This document shows, in pieces, positions 1 to 8,518 of a stretch of 53,049 nt of DNA. A model generated the notes under the pieces. That model was not told where the DNA came from. It saw nothing but the letters and a program-made list of their open reading frames with translations, and made no database searches. The stretch is from CAZJYI01 sp964550025. GTDB lineage: Bacteria; Verrucomicrobiota; Kiritimatiellia; UBA8416; CAYOBW01. Where the stretch lies: assembly GCA_964550025.1 (NCBI GenBank), contig CAZJYI010000075.1, positions 1-53,049 of the forward strand, in the 5' to 3' direction. How positions within the stretch are numbered: position 1 is the first letter of the stretch; every line of letters starts with the position of its first letter. The translations under genes were made by a program, and so were the position numbers.

Positions 1-22
1 CGCCAAAACGATAGGGGGAAAG

Positions 23-292
23 ATGAAGGTTCTCAAACGCAGTGCATTCATTCTGATGCTCACTCTTTGCTCGGCACTCGTCATCTGCCTGGCCGGCTGC
101 GACGGTGATGGTAATGGCGATGACGATGACCATGATCATCCGCCTGAGGGGGGCGGGGGGCAGCCCGCCGCCAAGTGCGGCCAGGTCCACGTCTATCGCA
201 CCCCGCATCATGCCGAAGAATGCGGCAACTGCAACCGCAACAAGGGGCACGATGGCCAGCACCTGTGCGGGACGTGCGATCAATCGTTCTGA
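23..292 (+). CDS. Small Cys-rich lipoprotein, unknown function
   Basis: An 89-residue protein with a basic N-terminus, a hydrophobic stretch and a lipobox (LAGC, acylated Cys26). It should be exported and lipid-anchored. The mature part begins with an acidic/His run (DGDGNGDDDDHDH) and a Gly-rich linker. It ends in a compact domain with a lone Cys and two CxxC pairs (ECGNC, LCGTC) among several histidines, which looks like a small metal-binding (zinc-ribbon-like) fold. The start is supported by a purine-rich AGGGGGAAAG just upstream. I do not recognise a family. Metal binding is inferred from Cys/His spacing only. Confidence 0.7.
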   Translation: MKVLKRSAFILMLTLCSALVICLAGCDGDGNGDDDDHDHPPEGGGGQPAAKCGQVHVYRTPHHAEECGNCNRNKGHDGQHLCGTCDQSF

Positions 293-385
293 TCGGCAGC
301 GCGGCGATCGCGTGTTGGGGCGCGGCCCCGCGGCAGGGCCTGTCCGCCGTGTTGTAGCGTGCTGCCGCGTGGTAGACGGGGGAGT

Positions 386-408
386 CGGCCTTTTCTCCGG
401 AAAGGCCG
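386..408 (+). terminator. Stem-loop downstream of the lipoprotein gene
   Basis: An 8-bp perfect stem (CGGCCTTT / AAAGGCCG) closes a 7-nt loop about 95 bp after the lipoprotein stop and just before the tRNA promoter. No T-run follows, so it is at best an atypical terminator. Nothing else is visible in 293-432. Confidence 0.25.
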
Positions 409-432
409 GCTCGGAAAATCACCGTCCCGGTG

Positions 433-461
433 TTGACTTCCCGCCGGGGTTCCCATATATT
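433..461 (+). promoter_or_regulatory. Sigma-70-type promoter for tRNA-Val
   Basis: TTGACT, a 17-bp spacer, then TATATT: a near-consensus housekeeping promoter. Predicted initiation is near 468, about 60 nt before the mature tRNA 5' end. It is the best promoter match in the window. Confidence 0.7.
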
Positions 462-527
462 CCCGCTCACGATTGCTGATTCGAGCGGACGGTTTTCGCT
501 CGGAAACACGCGATCCCCTGTACTTTC

Positions 528-603
<76 letters not shown>

Positions 604-604
<1 letters not shown>

Positions 605-654
605 GCCTTCGCTCGGAGCGAAGGCTGCCCGCCGTAGCCTTGGCGTAGGCGGGC
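604..654. repeat. Double hairpin repeat after the tRNA
   Basis: Two adjacent hairpins. The first (604-626) is an almost perfect palindrome, AGCCTTCGCTC G GAGCGAAGGCT. The second (627-654) pairs GCCCGCC with GGCGGGC around an inner GCC-TT-GGC. The second resembles the CCGCC...GGCGG hairpin at 51921-51938, which suggests a dispersed repeat family. It could also end tRNA transcription. Confidence 0.6.
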
Positions 655-826
655 CAACCCGGTTCTCCCCTCAGGAATCCCGAGCTTCGGCTGGCAAGCC
701 AGCTCACTGTTCGCTCGGATGCGCCGCAGGCGGAAGAGCGAAGGCCGGCGAATACGGGCATGGACCTTTTGTGCGTACCGAACTTCCTCTCGGCAGGCCG
801 GTCCTCGGACGGACGACGTTTGCTAC

Positions 827-854
827 TTGATTGGGCCGCGGCCTCCTGTATGAT
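827..854 (+). promoter_or_regulatory. Promoter of the PD40/cytochrome gene, possibly leaderless
   Basis: TTGATT, a 16-bp spacer, then TATGAT. The -10 ends 7 bp before the ATG at 862, so transcription would start at or next to the A of the start codon. No Shine-Dalgarno sequence lies between them. Confidence 0.5.
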
Positions 855-861
855 TCGGGCC

Positions 862-3258
862 ATGAAAGCGAAATATGTCGGTTGCTTGGCGGCGGAGTCC
901 GGCTCTGTGGTGGTAGTTCTGGTCGGCGTGGCGATGATGTCCGCGGCGTTGATCTCGTCAGGGGCGGCGGAGGCGGCGAAGAGTGCGGAAGCCCCTGTGA
1001 GCCTTCCGGCACTCTCAGATACGCCGATCGGGTCGGGTGTGCTGGGTTTCGAGGAGATCATCTTCGTCAAGCGCAAGCCTTATTCCTCCGACCACTACTA
1101 CACGGACATCAACAACGGGACCAGCGGCGACCGGTTTGTCCCTGAGAACGGCATCTACATCTACAACATCCCCGAGGGAAAAGAGCGGCCCGTCGTGACG
1201 GCAGCCGATATGCCGGGTGGCAAGGGGTTCATCGGCAAGATCGGCCTCTCCTTCGACGCCAGGCGAGTCCTGTTCGATTTCCGGCAGGATGGACGTTCCG
1301 GCTTCCGTATCTGGGAAGTGAACGTCGATGGCACTGGCCTGCGCCAGGTATTGCAGCCGCCGGAGGACGAGGCGGAAAAGGTGGCGCGCTGGCGCAGGGG
1401 GTGGCACACCGACGACATCCATCCCAACTACCTTCCTGACGGCGGGATCGTCTTCTCTTCGACGCGATGCGAGCACACCGTGCTGTGCGGTGGGTCCGGC
1501 CATCTCGTGGCGCCCGGCCTGCATCGCATGAATGCCGACGGCACGGGGGTCGAGCAGCTCACCCGCAGCCCGGTCAGCGAGTTCTGCCCGGTGGTGATGG
1601 ATGACGGGCGCATTATGTACCACCGTTGGGAATACGTGGACAAGGGGGCTCGCGTTGCCAAGACAATCTGGTCCATGAGTCCCGACGGCACCGGTCCCCG
1701 GGAGATCTATGGTCTCGCCGACGACACGACGACGGTCTACATGTATCCCCAGCCGCTTCCCGGCAGCGACCGCGGTCTCGTGTGCGTGGGAACGTGCCAC
1801 TTCCCGCAAGGCGGCTGCGTTGGCGCGGTCATGCTTGTCGACTACAAGAAGGGTGTTCGCACACGCGGCCCCGACCCCGATGAGCCGGGCTACCTCCGGC
1901 GGGACACCCGTTACGCGGTGACCAACATCACGCCCCACGTGTTCGTCGAACGCCGCACGGAGCCCGGCTGGCATTTTCTCGCGGGGAGCGGCAAGTACAT
2001 TCATGACCGCAACGGGCGGAAGGGGCACCTCTACACGCATCCCTTCCCCGTCAGCGATCGCGAGTTCCTGGTCTCCTTCAAGGTCGATCCGTCGCACCAC
2101 TACAAGCAGGTCCCCAATGCCTATGCCCTCTACCTGGTAGACACCGACGGCAGGCACAGGCTGGTTCACCGGGACCCGCATCTTTCCTGCTGGCATCCGC
2201 TGCCGCTTGTCCCGCGGGCCGTGCCGCCGACGATCCGGTCCTCGCCGAACCCCGAGTACGCGGCACGCAACCAGGCGGTCTGCATCCTGACGGATGTGTA
2301 CCAGGGCTTGGAGGGCGTCGAACGGGGCGAGGTGAAGTGGCTGCGGATCAACGAGGCCGTTCCGCGCTATTGGGCCACCGGCCGTCGGTGGGGAACGGCG
2401 CTGAGCAGCTCCTCGTGGAAGGCCGCGCTCTGGCCGCGTGTCCAGTGGGGCGTTGTCCCCGTGGAAGAGGATGGTTCCGCCTATTTCACAGTGCCGGCAA
2501 ACCGCGGTGTCTTCCTGCAGGCATTGGACAAGGACTTTCGGGAGATACAGCGCGAGCGGACATACGTCAATTATCGACCCGGCGAGGTCCGCTCCTGCAC
2601 GGGCTGCCATGGGCAGGGCACGCACGTAGTGTCTCCCGCGGGAGCTACGATGCCCTTCGCTCTCAGACGGAAGCCCAGTGCCCCGCAGCCCCAGCCGTGC
2701 GATCTCGTGGAGAACGGCCGCGACGGACGACCGGGCCAGGTCATTCACTACCCCAGCGACATCCAGCCTGTCCTCGACGCCAAGTGCGTGTCGTGCCACG
2801 GCCAGGAGAACCCGGACGGGGGACTGCGCCTGACGGGGGAACACACCACCTACTACAACACGTCGTACGAGCAGCTCGCCCGGAAACAGCTTGCCGGCCC
2901 CATCATTCCGGAGTTCACCTCCTTCCGGCAGGGGGACAGGGGCAACTACAACGGCGCTTTCCTCCCGCCAAGGAGCCTGGGCTGTGCCAAAAGTCCGATG
3001 ATCGCGCTTCTCACGGACCCCAAAGACCCGAAAAACGCCGAGGACGACCACACCAAGATGCTCACCGAAACGGAACTGATGATCCTGAGCCGGTGGGTGG
3101 ATTCCAACTACCAGTTCTACGGCACTTACTACGGCCGCCACCATCCGCAGTGGGTCAAGGCCGACCCGAAGGTCCCCGCCTACCGGCCGGCGGACTTCCG
3201 TCGCCGGCCGACGTTTGAGGAAGCCGTCAGCTTCTCCGCTCCCGAGTGGCACCGCTAG
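862..3258 (+). CDS. HzsA-related PD40 beta-propeller protein with two c-type heme sites
   Basis: A 798-residue exported protein. A hydrophobic N-terminus (about residues 14-36) is followed by TolB/PD40-like beta-propeller repeats with recurring 'DGTG' turns, for example VDGTGLRQ, ADGTGVEQ and PDGTGPRE. The C-terminal third has two c-type heme motifs, CTGCH (579-583) and CVSCH (642-646), the second in a small cytochrome-like domain. This matches the family annotated as related to the hydrazine synthase alpha subunit middle domain. That family is common in PVC bacteria, and membership does not imply anammox. A longer start at 760 is open, but 862 gives the signal sequence directly and fits the promoter spacing. 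Role: probably a periplasmic redox or carbohydrate-associated protein; substrate unknown. Confidence 0.85.
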   Translation: MKAKYVGCLAAESGSVVVVLVGVAMMSAALISSGAAEAAKSAEAPVSLPALSDTPIGSGVLGFEEIIFVKRKPYSSDHYYTDINNGTSGDRFVPENGIYIYNIPEGKERPVVTAADMPGGKGFIGKIGLSFDARRVLFDFRQDGRSGFRIWEVNVDGTGLRQVLQPPEDEAEKVARWRRGWHTDDIHPNYLPDGGIVFSSTRCEHTVLCGGSGHLVAPGLHRMNADGTGVEQLTRSPVSEFCPVVMDDGRIMYHRWEYVDKGARVAKTIWSMSPDGTGPREIYGLADDTTTVYMYPQPLPGSDRGLVCVGTCHFPQGGCVGAVMLVDYKKGVRTRGPDPDEPGYLRRDTRYAVTNITPHVFVERRTEPGWHFLAGSGKYIHDRNGRKGHLYTHPFPVSDREFLVSFKVDPSHHYKQVPNAYALYLVDTDGRHRLVHRDPHLSCWHPLPLVPRAVPPTIRSSPNPEYAARNQAVCILTDVYQGLEGVERGEVKWLRINEAVPRYWATGRRWGTALSSSSWKAALWPRVQWGVVPVEEDGSAYFTVPANRGVFLQALDKDFREIQRERTYVNYRPGEVRSCTGCHGQGTHVVSPAGATMPFALRRKPSAPQPQPCDLVENGRDGRPGQVIHYPSDIQPVLDAKCVSCHGQENPDGGLRLTGEHTTYYNTSYEQLARKQLAGPIIPEFTSFRQGDRGNYNGAFLPPRSLGCAKSPMIALLTDPKDPKNAEDDHTKMLTETELMILSRWVDSNYQFYGTYYGRHHPQWVKADPKVPAYRPADFRRRPTFEEAVSFSAPEWHR

Positions 3259-3366
3259 GAGCCTGTCGGACTCAGCCCGTCTCCCGGCCCCCGTCTGTAT
3301 CCTGCAGGAGAAGGCCGCCCCCTTTTTTTTGCCTTTTCTGAAAGTCTTTCCTTGTTTGTCCTTGTT

Positions 3367-3395
3367 TTGACTGCTAAAAGTTCAGTTGAGATTCT
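3367..3395 (+). promoter_or_regulatory. Weak candidate promoter at the head of the island
   Basis: TTGACT, 17 bp, then GATTCT (3 of 6 to the -10 consensus), in a locally AT-rich patch just before the HTH gene. The good -35 and the position support it. The -10 is poor. Confidence 0.3.
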
Positions 3396-3423
3396 TGCCA
3401 ATCCGTATGGAAAGAGATCGACC

Positions 3424-3618
3424 ATGAAAAGAGAACCATGGGTTTCCGTGCAAGAGGTCGCGACGCACCTGGGCATACAGCGGGAAACCGTTTACGTCTG
3501 GATCGCGCAACGCGGCATGCCCGCCCGCAAAATCGGGCGGCTTTGGAAGTTCAAACTGAGTGAGATAGACGAATGGGTTCATTTGGAAGACGCTGCTCGG
3601 GGAGAGCAGGCAACGTGA
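3424..3618 (+). CDS. Small helix-turn-helix (excisionase/BldC-like) DNA-binding protein
   Basis: A 64-residue protein consisting almost only of a winged helix-turn-helix of the excisionase/MerR-like type: WVSVQEVATHLGIQRETVY, then GMPARKIGRLWKFKL and a C-terminal EIDEWV helix. The ATG at 3424 has AAAGAG upstream. An in-frame start at 3352 exists but would add unlike sequence. Its stop codon overlaps the GTG start of the TonB receptor (GTGA), so the two are translationally coupled. It is the first gene of the 43-kb array, which makes it a candidate local regulator. Proteins of this type can also be phage or plasmid excisionases, but no integrase is next to it. Confidence 0.75.
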   Translation: MKREPWVSVQEVATHLGIQRETVYVWIAQRGMPARKIGRLWKFKLSEIDEWVHLEDAARGEQAT

Positions 3619-5609
3619 CCGGTCCAGTGCGACTTGTTGCACTGACGTGCATCGGCCTGTTTCTCGCTGCACGGACCGCCCCGGGTGGGGACGACGCTCC
3701 GACCTCGGTGGCGGACTTGTTCGAGGTCGACCTTGAGGAGCTGCTGAATCAAACCGTCGTGACGGCCACAAAATCGCCGCGGCGGCTGAGCCAGACGCCG
3801 GCGACCGTGCGGGTTATTACCGCACAGCAGATCCGGGAGCGCGGTTACCAGACGTTGAGCGAGTTGCTTGCCGATCTTCCCGGGATACAGTTCCGCAGCA
3901 TCCAGGGCTTCAATAGCTATGTTTTCATGCGTGGTGCGCCAAGCCAGAACAACCTGATCCTGCTGCTGGTGGACGGCGTGGAGTTGAACGAACTGAACTC
4001 GGGGGGGTTCTACGGCGGGCACCAGTTCAATCTGGCCAACGTGAAGCGGGTGGAAATCGTCTACGGCCCCGCTTCTGCGCTTTACGGCACGAATGCCGCA
4101 TCCGGCATTATCAACATCATTACCCGGGATCCCGAGGATGAAGACGCGCAGGGCGGCGCCGTGGGCGCACTGGCCGGGAGCTTCAATACCGGCGGATGCA
4201 GCTTTCGGACGGCGTCGTATGACCAGGAGCGGCGCATCGGTTACAGTCTTTCGGGCATGTATATCACCACGGACAAAACCGACCTGGGAGGGGCAGCGGG
4301 GGACGGCAACTGGACCGAGGGTATGCAGAACTTCGAGCGGGATTTCTCGTTTGACGGCAAGCTCAAGTGGCGCGATCTGGCCCTGGGCGTTCTCTTTCAG
4401 GACAAACAGGCTTCGCGCACCACGAACTACCGGACCATCGGCACGGACAGTCACGACCGCGACACGCTCTGGCACATCACGTTCATGAATCTCTGGTTGC
4501 GTCATCGGCACGAGTTCACGCCCGGGCTACGCCTGCAGTCTCTCGCCTGGTACCGGGACACGACCGTCGAGGACGACACCATCGGTCAGATAAAGACCGC
4601 GACCGACGAGACGCCCGGGAGCCGAGAGGGTTACTACAGACCCAACAGCCAGTTGGGCGTGGAGGCGCAGGTCGACTACAGTGTGACCCCGGCGCTGGAC
4701 CTGACGGGTGGCCTTGGGTGGGAATACGACTACCTGTCCGAAGGGTTCTCGCGGACGACCAGTGAGTCTCAGAACGAGGAACCGGATACGCCCGGAAAAC
4801 CGACGATGCTGGGCGATCACCTCCTGAGCGCTTACGGTCAGGCACGGTGGGCATTGTGGGAGGACCTGGAATTGACGGGTGGAGTGCGGGCCGACCACAG
4901 CTCCGTGTACGACGACGTCACCACGCCGCGATGCGGTCTCGTGTACCAGAAGGGGAAGCTGACCGCCAAGTTGCTGTACTCCGAGGCCTACCGGGCTCCG
5001 AAGCCCTGGGATTACAACTTCGGCGAGGGCAACGCGGATCTTGCCCCGGAGGAGACCGCGAGCTGCGAAGGCGCGCTGGCGTACCGGTTCGGGACGCGGT
5101 TCAACGCCGGGGTTGCCGTGTACAGGAACCGGATCGACAACCTGCTGGCGTACAACCCGGATGCCGACCGTTGGGAGAACGGGGGGGAGGCGACGACCGA
5201 TGGTGTCGAGGTCACGCTCGACTACACCTGGCGCCAGGTGGTGGCCTACGCCAACTACACGTTCAACGATGCCAAAGACGACACCGGCGAGCCGATCGAC
5301 GAGATTGCCCGGCACGATGCGAATCTCGGCGTGACCTGGAATGCAGACGAGCAGTGGATGTTCCATGCGCGGGCTGAGTACATCGGACGGCGCCCCAACC
5401 CGTCGACCGTTGCGGCGACCAACAGCGAGTGGGTGGAAGACGCCTTTGTCGTGCATGGGAACATTGGGTATCGGTGGCGCGACTGGTACGTCAACCTGTT
5501 GGTTCGCAACGTGTTGGACGAGACCTGGCACCACACGTCCAACCGTCCCCCCGAACGCTATCGGCAGGCGGAACGCAGTGTGTCGATCAGGGCGGAGTAC
5601 GAATTCTAG
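3615..5609 (+). CDS. TonB-dependent outer-membrane receptor 1
   Basis: A 664-residue receptor. A hydrophobic signal sequence (about residues 5-20) precedes a short acidic segment (VADLFEVDLEELLNQ), the plug domain (about 40-150, with TPATVRVITAQQIRERGYQT and LLLVDGVELNEL) and a 22-strand-type barrel ending in Phe, as outer-membrane proteins do. The GTG at 3615 is chosen because it follows GGGGAGAGCAGG and opens directly into the signal peptide. TonB/ExbB/ExbD are not in the window. It is followed by a YfiR gene 32 bp away and by a second receptor-YfiR pair, which suggests ligand sensing rather than uptake alone. The ligand cannot be told from sequence. Confidence 0.9.
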   Translation: MTGPVRLVALTCIGLFLAARTAPGGDDAPTSVADLFEVDLEELLNQTVVTATKSPRRLSQTPATVRVITAQQIRERGYQTLSELLADLPGIQFRSIQGFNSYVFMRGAPSQNNLILLLVDGVELNELNSGGFYGGHQFNLANVKRVEIVYGPASALYGTNAASGIINIITRDPEDEDAQGGAVGALAGSFNTGGCSFRTASYDQERRIGYSLSGMYITTDKTDLGGAAGDGNWTEGMQNFERDFSFDGKLKWRDLALGVLFQDKQASRTTNYRTIGTDSHDRDTLWHITFMNLWLRHRHEFTPGLRLQSLAWYRDTTVEDDTIGQIKTATDETPGSREGYYRPNSQLGVEAQVDYSVTPALDLTGGLGWEYDYLSEGFSRTTSESQNEEPDTPGKPTMLGDHLLSAYGQARWALWEDLELTGGVRADHSSVYDDVTTPRCGLVYQKGKLTAKLLYSEAYRAPKPWDYNFGEGNADLAPEETASCEGALAYRFGTRFNAGVAVYRNRIDNLLAYNPDADRWENGGEATTDGVEVTLDYTWRQVVAYANYTFNDAKDDTGEPIDEIARHDANLGVTWNADEQWMFHARAEYIGRRPNPSTVAATNSEWVEDAFVVHGNIGYRWRDWYVNLLVRNVLDETWHHTSNRPPERYRQAERSVSIRAEYEF

Positions 5610-5641
5610 CGCGCATCGTTACGGGGTGTGTGGGGCGTACG

Positions 5642-6223
5642 ATGAAACGAGAGCTTCAAGCACGGAGCACGCGGAAGACGCACCGGAAGCGGTGGGTCTG
5701 TTCCGTGGTCGTGTGCCTGTGCGCGTGCGTCGCCGTGGCGGAGTTCGAGGAATACGAGCTCAAAGCCGTGTACCTCGAACGCATTACGCGTTTCCTTGAG
5801 TGGCCGAAGAAGGGTAGTGCCGTGCGGCGTGAAGACCGCTTCGTCATCGGCATCCTCGGGGAGGACCCGTTCGGCGCGAAGCTCGACGATCTGTATGCCG
5901 GGCGCCGAATCAAGGAGAGGCCGATCGAGATCCTTCGGTTGGACGATCCGGGTAAGGCCGGGAAGTGCCACCTGCTCTTCATCTCTGGCTCCGAGGCAGA
6001 GCGACTGCCCGAGATCCTTGCCGTGACGGGCGGCAAGCCGATTCTCACCGTGGGCGATACGGATGGATTTGCCGAGAAGGGCGTGCTTGTCAACCTCGTG
6101 ATCGAGGACGACAGACTGCGCTTCGTCATCAATGAAGCCGCTTTCCACGAGGCCGGGATACGGGTGGATTCGTTGATGCTCAAAGTCGCGAGAGTCGTGG
6201 CACCGCTCAAGAAGACAGAGTAG
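5642..6223 (+). CDS. YfiR-family periplasmic protein 1 (DUF4154)
   Basis: A 193-residue protein with a basic N-terminus and hydrophobic signal sequence (about 18-33), then the YfiR/DUF4154 domain: LKAVYLERITRFLEWP, GILGEDPFG, CHLLFIS, ILTVGDTDGF and a C-terminal LMLKVARVV helix. In Pseudomonas, YfiR is the periplasmic repressor of the CHASE8 diguanylate cyclase YfiN and is redox-tuned by disulfides. This copy has only one Cys in the mature part, so an intramolecular disulfide is not possible. The ATG at 5642 follows the receptor stop closely. By context it should bind the sensor domain of the kinase at 9079. Confidence 0.88.
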   Translation: MKRELQARSTRKTHRKRWVCSVVVCLCACVAVAEFEEYELKAVYLERITRFLEWPKKGSAVRREDRFVIGILGEDPFGAKLDDLYAGRRIKERPIEILRLDDPGKAGKCHLLFISGSEAERLPEILAVTGGKPILTVGDTDGFAEKGVLVNLVIEDDRLRFVINEAAFHEAGIRVDSLMLKVARVVAPLKKTE

Positions 6224-6258
6224 GGCGCGAATCTGGCGCACGAGGAGAGGAGAAGGGC

Positions 6259-8505
6259 ATGGACAGCCGATGGATATCGACTATTGCCGCGTGTGCCGGG
6301 GGCGTGTTGTGTGTTGGCGCGTGTGTCGCCGAAGAAGCGCCTGAAGACCTCTTTGCGCTCGGGTTGGAGGAGTTCCTGAACGTGGAGGTCGTGTCGGTGT
6401 CGAAGAGGGCGGAACAGTCGTTCCACGCGCCCGGCACGATCTACGTGATTACCGCGGAGCAGATTGAGCGCTACGGGTTTCGTACGTTGCAGGAAGCGCT
6501 CAGGATTGTCCCCAGCGTCTATCTCTACGATCCCCATACCTGGGTCTGGGGAGGGCAGCGGGGGTTTGTCTCCAACTTCTCGCAGACCCTTTTGCTGATC
6601 AACGGGCGCGAAGTCAACAACCTGATTGCCGGCGAGGCCTTCATCAGCCGGCAGTTTGGCACGCACAACATAAAGCGCATCGAGGTGGTGGCGTCGCCGG
6701 CATCCGTCCTGTATGGGGCCAACGCGTTGGCCGGTGTCATCAACATCATCACCCGCGACGCCGATGCGGAGTTCGAAGGGTGCGAGCTCACGCTGGAGGG
6801 AGGCAGTTTCAACACCGCTTCCGGCAGTGCGCTCTTCGGGAAACGATGGGGTGAGCTGAGCCTCAAGGGGAGCTTTCGCTACTACCGTAGCGACGAGGAA
6901 GACCTCCTCGGATACGTGCGGGATGGGACGCGCTATTCGCGGGGGTGGGGTGACAGTGAAAGGTCTCGACCGTTCATAGATGACTACGAGAACGATTCCG
7001 AGGCAACGACGCTCAGTCTGCAATCGGATTACGGGGACTGGTATGCGGGAATCAACTACTACCGCAATGAGCAGTCGCACGGGTTGGAGAAGCTGCGTTG
7101 GGACTACGCCGACGGCGAGGACATTCGCGACTACACGCTGCTCTACGCCGGGTACGACGGGGAGCTCGGAGAGTCGATGCGCTTCAGAGCCGAGTACCAG
7201 TTCGTGCGTTCCTACCTGTGGGGGAGCTACGACGCCGGTCTCTGGCCCGTTGCGCGTCTGGAGGCGTCCGGTGACACTCCGATCTACGAGTTCCCCGCGA
7301 CCGTGACGGCGTCGGACGGAACCGTGTTGCGTGGTCAGGACGCGATCAAGGCACACTACGGCAGCTTCGCGGAATACCTCTTTGACCAGGGCATCCTGAC
7401 CGCCGACAGCACACCCGAGGAGATCGAGTCGTACCTCCAGCACGTGTACAGCAACAAGGACAGCAGCGGCAGCCGGCGACACCGTTTCGACTGCCAGTGG
7501 ACGTGGGATGCCACCGACCGGACGGCCGTCGACCTGGGCTACGCGTTTGACCTGATCGACTACGCCGGACTGGCCGTTACCGACGCCGCGCTGGACAGTG
7601 GCGCCACGGTTGACGCGGACCTGGATGGGGCCCTGCGTCAGGACGTCTACGAAAGCGTCAAGCACGGCGTATACGGGCAGTTGACCCAGAGCGCCCTTGA
7701 CGACCGCGTCCGGTTGAACCTGGGATTGCGCTACGACGACCAGGAACACTACGGCGGCACAACAAGCCCCCGTGCCGGCCTCGTTCTTCGTCCGGACGGA
7801 AAGACGGTTGTAAAGCTGTTGTACGGTGAAGCGTATCGCGAACCGAACGTGTTCGAACTGAGCGGCGATTCCAGTCTCAGTCCGGCAGAGCTCCGATCCT
7901 ACGAAGCCGCGGTGTCCCGGTCGTTGAGTGACCACGTTCGTTGTGGGCTTTCCTGGTATCACTGCACGATCGACGATTTCCTCAGTTCCGTCGGATCGCT
8001 CATCGGGACGGGGGTAGGCACGGTCGAGGAACAGACCGTGCAAGGCATTGAGTGGACGTTTGACGTGCACAGGGGGGCGCTGTCGGCGTTTGTCAACGGC
8101 GCTCACGTGTTGGATGCCGAACAGGAGCTCTTCGACGACGAAAGCGGAACGCGAAGCCGAAGTGACCTGCTGGGGCTCCCGGAGCACAAGGCCAATGCCG
8201 GGATGAGCTATGCCGTGACGGAGCATCTCTCCGCGGCCCTCGTCTACGGCTACATCCATGGCTACGGCGCGCTCAGCGGCAACTCGGCAATCACCGGACG
8301 GTTCGAGATAGACGATGCGCACGACGTGAAGCTGTCGCTTCGGTTGTCCGAGATTGAGGTGCGTGATCGTTCGCTTTCGGCCTTTCTGACGGTGAACAAC
8401 CTGATGGATGCGGATAACTACTCGGCGAACATCCGCCGTTCCGGCCCCCACATGTTCAAGAAGGCGGGCCGGAGTGTGATCGTCGGAGTGACGGTGAAGT
8501 TCTGA
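6259..8505 (+). CDS. TonB-dependent outer-membrane receptor 2
   Basis: A 748-residue paralogue of receptor 1. A signal peptide (about 1-24) is followed by the same acidic pre-plug motif (DLFALGLEEFLNVEVVSVSK), the plug (APGTIYVITAEQIERYG, TLLLINGREVNNL, GANALAGVINIITRD) and a barrel with terminal Phe. It has a long insertion around residues 330-410 (about 7250-7480) not seen in receptor 1, which fits a different ligand. GAGGAGAGGAG upstream of 6259 is a strong ribosome-binding site. Divergent barrels with separate YfiR partners suggest two inputs feeding one kinase. Confidence 0.9.
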   Translation: MDSRWISTIAACAGGVLCVGACVAEEAPEDLFALGLEEFLNVEVVSVSKRAEQSFHAPGTIYVITAEQIERYGFRTLQEALRIVPSVYLYDPHTWVWGGQRGFVSNFSQTLLLINGREVNNLIAGEAFISRQFGTHNIKRIEVVASPASVLYGANALAGVINIITRDADAEFEGCELTLEGGSFNTASGSALFGKRWGELSLKGSFRYYRSDEEDLLGYVRDGTRYSRGWGDSERSRPFIDDYENDSEATTLSLQSDYGDWYAGINYYRNEQSHGLEKLRWDYADGEDIRDYTLLYAGYDGELGESMRFRAEYQFVRSYLWGSYDAGLWPVARLEASGDTPIYEFPATVTASDGTVLRGQDAIKAHYGSFAEYLFDQGILTADSTPEEIESYLQHVYSNKDSSGSRRHRFDCQWTWDATDRTAVDLGYAFDLIDYAGLAVTDAALDSGATVDADLDGALRQDVYESVKHGVYGQLTQSALDDRVRLNLGLRYDDQEHYGGTTSPRAGLVLRPDGKTVVKLLYGEAYREPNVFELSGDSSLSPAELRSYEAAVSRSLSDHVRCGLSWYHCTIDDFLSSVGSLIGTGVGTVEEQTVQGIEWTFDVHRGALSAFVNGAHVLDAEQELFDDESGTRSRSDLLGLPEHKANAGMSYAVTEHLSAALVYGYIHGYGALSGNSAITGRFEIDDAHDVKLSLRLSEIEVRDRSLSAFLTVNNLMDADNYSANIRRSGPHMFKKAGRSVIVGVTVKF

Positions 8506-8518
8506 CCGGACGGGGAAT

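Noticed and set aside
1015..3252. Minus-strand frame of 745 codons opposite the HzsA-related gene
   Set aside because: Long antisense frames are common in GC-rich coding DNA; no domain is recognisable and the plus-strand protein has clear heme and propeller motifs.
862..3258. Hydrazine synthase and anammox metabolism
   Set aside because: Only family-level similarity (PD40 plus CxxCH); no other hydrazine synthase or hydrazine dehydrogenase gene is here and the family is widespread outside anammox bacteria.
3300..3345. T-run (3323-3330) as an intrinsic terminator before the array
   Set aside because: The run of T follows CCCCC, but no stable stem precedes it; only the short palindrome TCCTGCAGGA is near.
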